Of a stretch of 64,000 bases of DNA, positions 61,101 to 64,000 are shown piece after piece (position 1 is the first letter of the stretch; the number at the start of each line of letters is the position of its first letter). Below the pieces are notes generated by a model that worked only from the letters and a program-made list of their open reading frames with translations, did no database searches and had not been told where the DNA came from. The stretch covers positions 3,717,501 to 3,781,500 of the forward strand of contig JARHVA010000158.1 of assembly GCA_037957365.1 (NCBI GenBank). Reading direction: 5' to 3'. The stretch comes from Torreya grandis (Eukaryota; Streptophyta; Pinopsida; Cupressales; Taxaceae). The translations under genes and the position numbers were made by a program.

Positions 61101-61300
61101 AAAGATATAATGTCCTTCTTCAATAAGGGAAGTGCCACTAGGATGGGTTTTTGCTTCAAGATAGGAAGCTCAAATAGTAAAGATATAATGTCCTACTTTA
61201 GGAAGGGAAGCACCACTAGGACATATTTTTGCTTCAAGATGGGAATATCCAATAGGATGGATTTTTTATTCAGGACGGGAAGCTCCAATAGGTTTTATGG
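61101..61300. repeat. Nested tandem repeat, 78 bp with about 36-bp subunits
   Basis: AAAGATATAATGTCC occurs at 61,101 and 61,179 (78-bp period). Within it, subunits like TTTTGCTTCAAGATGGGAA plus CTCCAATAGGATGG recur at about 36 bp to 61,300. On the plus strand it stays open for 64 codons as a result of the repeat, with a 12-residue pattern CFK(I/M)G.SN; this is probably an accident of the repeat rather than a gene. Confidence 0.7.
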
Positions 61301-61479
61301 TTAATATGGCATTTGAATCAAACAAATCTGAATCAACAAGCTCATCAAAAAGGCTATAATGGGATATTGTGTCACTACTACGAGTCTCATTACTAGTCAC
61401 TTTAGAAGAGTCACTACCAAATATTATGAGGTCATCCTCTGGTGGTTTAAATATGAGACCATGATTCTAATTGATAACT

Positions 61480-61560
61480 CTAGCGAATAAGGGCTTTAAA
61501 ATTCCTTATACCTATGGGCCAAGGCCTTTCCCTGTATAGTCAAGATGATCCATTATCTTG
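61480..61560 (-). pseudogene. G-patch-like motif in the gypsy relic
   Basis: The minus strand reads DYTGKGLGP, stop, V, stop, GILKPLFARVIN. G-x-G-x-G..GI with an aromatic residue two before is the G-patch pattern that some plant gypsy polyproteins carry after protease. Only about 20 residues are legible. Confidence 0.4.
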
Positions 61561-62026
61561 TTAGGGATAGGATACTTTGGATTCTAAAAACAATAAATAA
61601 GGACTTAAAAATATAACCAATCTCCCTTGGTAAAATCCTCTCAATCTTTCTTTGGTGAAATCGTAGGTAAAAAAACCATAGGAGGTTTTGGTTATTTCTT
61701 TGGTTGCCAAAACTGATCTAGTCTGTTAAGAGTCTGGGAAGTTTTAAGCTTACCAAATGTTTTAGGGGATTTTGGTAATTTTTCAATATAGAGGATGTCT
61801 TTAGATGGTATGTATAAATGCCAGCATATTTAATAATAACCTATTTAGCTAGAGTTATAGGAAATGGATTAGCTGAAGTGGAGGCTAGATCACCAAGGTC
61901 TATACAATTAGATGGAGATGGATGAGAAATGATGGCTTTGTTCTTCTTTACAATGAATTCAGAACTAGGGCAATAGTTATAATTACAAAACTCTACTTCA
62001 AGATGTTTTCTATATTGGTATGGCTA

Positions 62027-62520
62027 CTAATTAGTAAGAATAATAACCTCAATCCCATCATGGGGAAACTTAAAGCATTGGTGAAGAGTGGATAAAACTA
62101 CCTGTACTTCATGGATCGAAGGATGACCAAGAAGTATGTTATAAGGAAGCTCAATATCCATAATATGTAATAATGTTTGATGAGAAATAGACCCAACCAT
62201 GATTGACAACCAAATTATACTGAATGACTCCCTCTTAGCATTATTGTAAGCCTTGATTGTAATAGTTTATGGTTGAATGTATTTATCCATGTAGCCTAAT
62301 CAGCACACCAATTTAAGATATATGATGTTTATCCCTAAACCATTATCTATAAGAACCCACTCAATCTTGTGATCCATAATGATTATCTCAATGTATAGTG
62401 GGTTATTGTGGTTCACGTTAAGGGTGGACATGTCCTTTTGATCAAATATGATTTGCCAAAATGAAGACAAATGCCCAACTAGGTTATAGAACTGATTAAA
62501 GTTTATATCATTAGGCAAAT
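62027..62520 (-). pseudogene. Aspartic protease relic of the gypsy element
   Basis: QKDMSTLNVNHNNPLYIEII, then WVLIDNGLGINI with the Asp at 62,347-62,345 (D-N-G in place of D-S/T-G), then IMDIELPYNILLGHPSIHEV (62,209-62,027 frame) and STLHQCFKFPHDGIEV. The order active site, flap and ILLG-P motif is that of retropepsins. The same ILLGHP text occurs near 39,740. Confidence 0.7.
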
Positions 62521-63049
62521 AAAATCTTGTAAAATTTTGTTGAAAATGGTTCTATCAAATGCCTATAAGAGTTTTAATATGGAAATTTGTGTAGGTGTTT
62601 TATCTAATTGATCAGTTAGAATATAAGGCCTTTGAACTATGGATCAAACTAGTGTAGTCTTTGTTGGGAAAGTATTTGGATTTATAACCATTAGCACAAT
62701 GTTCTCATTGGGTTTATGGAAAAAAGGTGGGTAAAGGGCCCTAAATGGTAACTCATGGGCATCTAGTTGTGACTGCACAACCTAGAGGTCACAAGGATTT
62801 ATTATAATTTGAAGAGGGAGGCAAAGGGCCTTGGATGGTGACCTTAGGGTGATTAATAGTATTATGACAATTTTAGGTCAATGAGGAGATCTTATGAGAA
62901 AGGTAATATTATTTAGGATTAGTAACCTGTGAAAATGAAGTAACAACATGATGATGTGAGCCTAATAGGTATTACTAGGGGGAGAGGGTATTGACCCTAT
63001 AATGATGGGTCCCATGTTGTGAGGAACATTAGATTGGCCTTGTAGATTC

Positions 63050-64000
63050 ATAGTAATAGTGGTAATGTGGGTTGTAGAAATGCATCCCATAGTGTTATTA
63101 TAGTCATAAAGTACATTGTTATAAGCCACATTATTAGTGTGGACATTATGATCTTGATTATGGTCATTATGATTTTTACCTTATTATTGGTTTTGATTCT
63201 ACATCTATCCTTAATTGTGACCATGTTGATTATTCCTTGGTGGTGGTGGATCATGTCAAGGAAAGGGGTCTTTGTAGATTCCCATATCCTAATTTGTGTC
63301 CTGATTAGGGCCCAACTTAATTTCTAATTCACCACTTCCAATAAATTCCTCAATAATATGTCACAATTAAATGTAATGATATGCACCATGACCAATAACA
63401 TGATGAAAGTTACACCATTTGTTCTCTTTGTACCAGTCTAGTTTTGGCTGATCTTGAGGAAATGGCCTTGATACTAGCCATATAATTAAATTAGCTACAA
63501 TGAGCTTTTGTAAAACTATTTCAACTAATTCTCCTAACTTTCTAAAGACTCTAAAATTGTTATGAAATTTCCTTCATGAAGGTTGTCTCTACAAAGTAGG
63601 TAGTGGATTTAGGGGAGTTAATTATATATTTGGAGGAGGCAGAGCCTGTACTATTTGTACATGTCTTATTTCATTCACCCCATTTCCAACCATTTTTTTT
63701 TGTAAATCCTTTAGGCTTATCTTGCATAAATATTTAAACTAGTGATTTAGTCTGATTAGATGCTTCACCTTGCACAAAAATCTTAACAAGGCCTTTAACA
63801 ATACGAGCCTTCTCAATCTACACTCCTTTGTCAATAATTTATTAAATTGAGTTAGCACAAGCTAATCATAGATTATGCATAACTTCAGGATGAAAATTCT
63901 ATGCAAAGATATCAGCCAAATATTTGTCTATAAAATTATGTTGAAAGTGGCCTGCTAATGCTCTCCACCTTTGTAGATATGCGATGAAACTTTCACCATC
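63050..64000 (-). pseudogene. Gag relic of the right-end gypsy element
   Basis: At the edge the minus strand reads DGESFIAYLQRWRALAGHFQ, then NFHPEVMHNL, ANSI..IIDKGV.IEKARIVKG and QDKPKGFTKKNGW, the C-terminal half of a plant retrotransposon Gag domain. Downstream, an Asn/His-rich linker (NHNDHNQDHNVHTNN near 63,165-63,120) precedes protease. The N-terminal half lies beyond 64,000. Confidence 0.65.

Larger units (their letters stand above)
60966..64000 (-). mobile_element. Gypsy element relic, minus strand, running off the right edge
   Basis: Reading leftward: Gag core end and linker (64,000-63,050), protease (62,520-62,027), G-patch-like motif (about 61,560-61,480) and a short tandem repeat (61,101-61,300). 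The relic's text matches the minus-strand element at 38,222-43,247 in Gag and protease, so they are the same or sister families. Its left edge truncates ORF3 at about 60,965. RT and integrase are absent. Confidence 0.65.

Noticed and set aside
1..64000. CRISPR array, tRNA or rRNA genes
   Set aside because: No regularly spaced identical repeats with unique spacers and no cloverleaf or rRNA core sequence seen. The only tRNA-related sequences are the primer-binding sites.
1..64000. Naming the source species
   Set aside because: Low GC and strong decay are suggestive of some gymnosperms, but many large plant genomes could give such a window; no lineage-specific gene is present.

Overview
The window looks like repeat-rich nuclear DNA from a seed plant with a large genome. 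It is AT-rich and strikingly poor in CG dinucleotides. I find no intact host gene, rRNA, tRNA or CRISPR array. Almost everything recognisable is an old, decayed LTR retrotransposon. Broken frames carry mainly TAG/TAA stops of the kind left by C-to-T or G-to-A change, which fits long-term cytosine methylation and deamination. The species cannot be told from sequence alone. The extreme decay and low GC would suit a gymnosperm (for example a gnetophyte), but that is a guess.

Layout. (1) 1-1,053 and 9,023-9,070 hold two diverged copies of a promoter-like block about 905 bp apart; the second is split by an insertion. (2) 1,054-9,017 is a complete non-autonomous Copia-like element with about 3.07-kb LTRs, an interior of only 1.8 kb (coiled-coil plus zinc-knuckle Gag remnant, no pol) and a 5-bp target duplication. 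(3) 10,672-11,660 is a Ty3/gypsy reverse transcriptase relic (+). (4) 15,985-18,420 is a second gypsy pol relic (-), with a gene-free flank (11,661-15,984) carrying degenerate repeats. (5) 18,430-29,700 is a Tat-like gypsy element (+) truncated in gag: protease, an RNase H-like module, RT, RNase H, integrase, a 3-kb spacer, a long extra ORF ('ORF3'), then an LTR remnant. (6) 30,410-38,221 is a second long-LTR Copia-like element with a truncated 5' LTR, apparently inserted in a minus-strand gypsy element (38,222-43,247) whose Gag has a long Asn-rich tract. (7) 46,072-48,061 is the C-terminal part of another ORF3, followed by an LTR-like remnant. (8) 49,010-60,965 is a second Tat-like element (+) with the same order: gag, PR, RNase H-like, RT, RNase H, integrase, 2.5-kb spacer, ORF3. 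(9) 60,966-64,000 is a minus-strand gypsy element (gag, protease, G-patch-like motif) running off the right edge.

The most interesting signal is ORF3. It is a long sense-strand coding relic of unknown function, placed after integrase and a 2.5-3 kb spacer. It is seen in three copies, with a shared F-R-x-W-D-x-N-N-x-I motif in the two longer copies and a helical C-terminus. It has no obvious membrane segment, so it does not look like a standard env. Its order with the RNase H-like module between protease and RT is the same in both Tat-like elements, which argues that this is a real element architecture and not a chance nesting. All domain calls are by-eye translations; no database search was possible.
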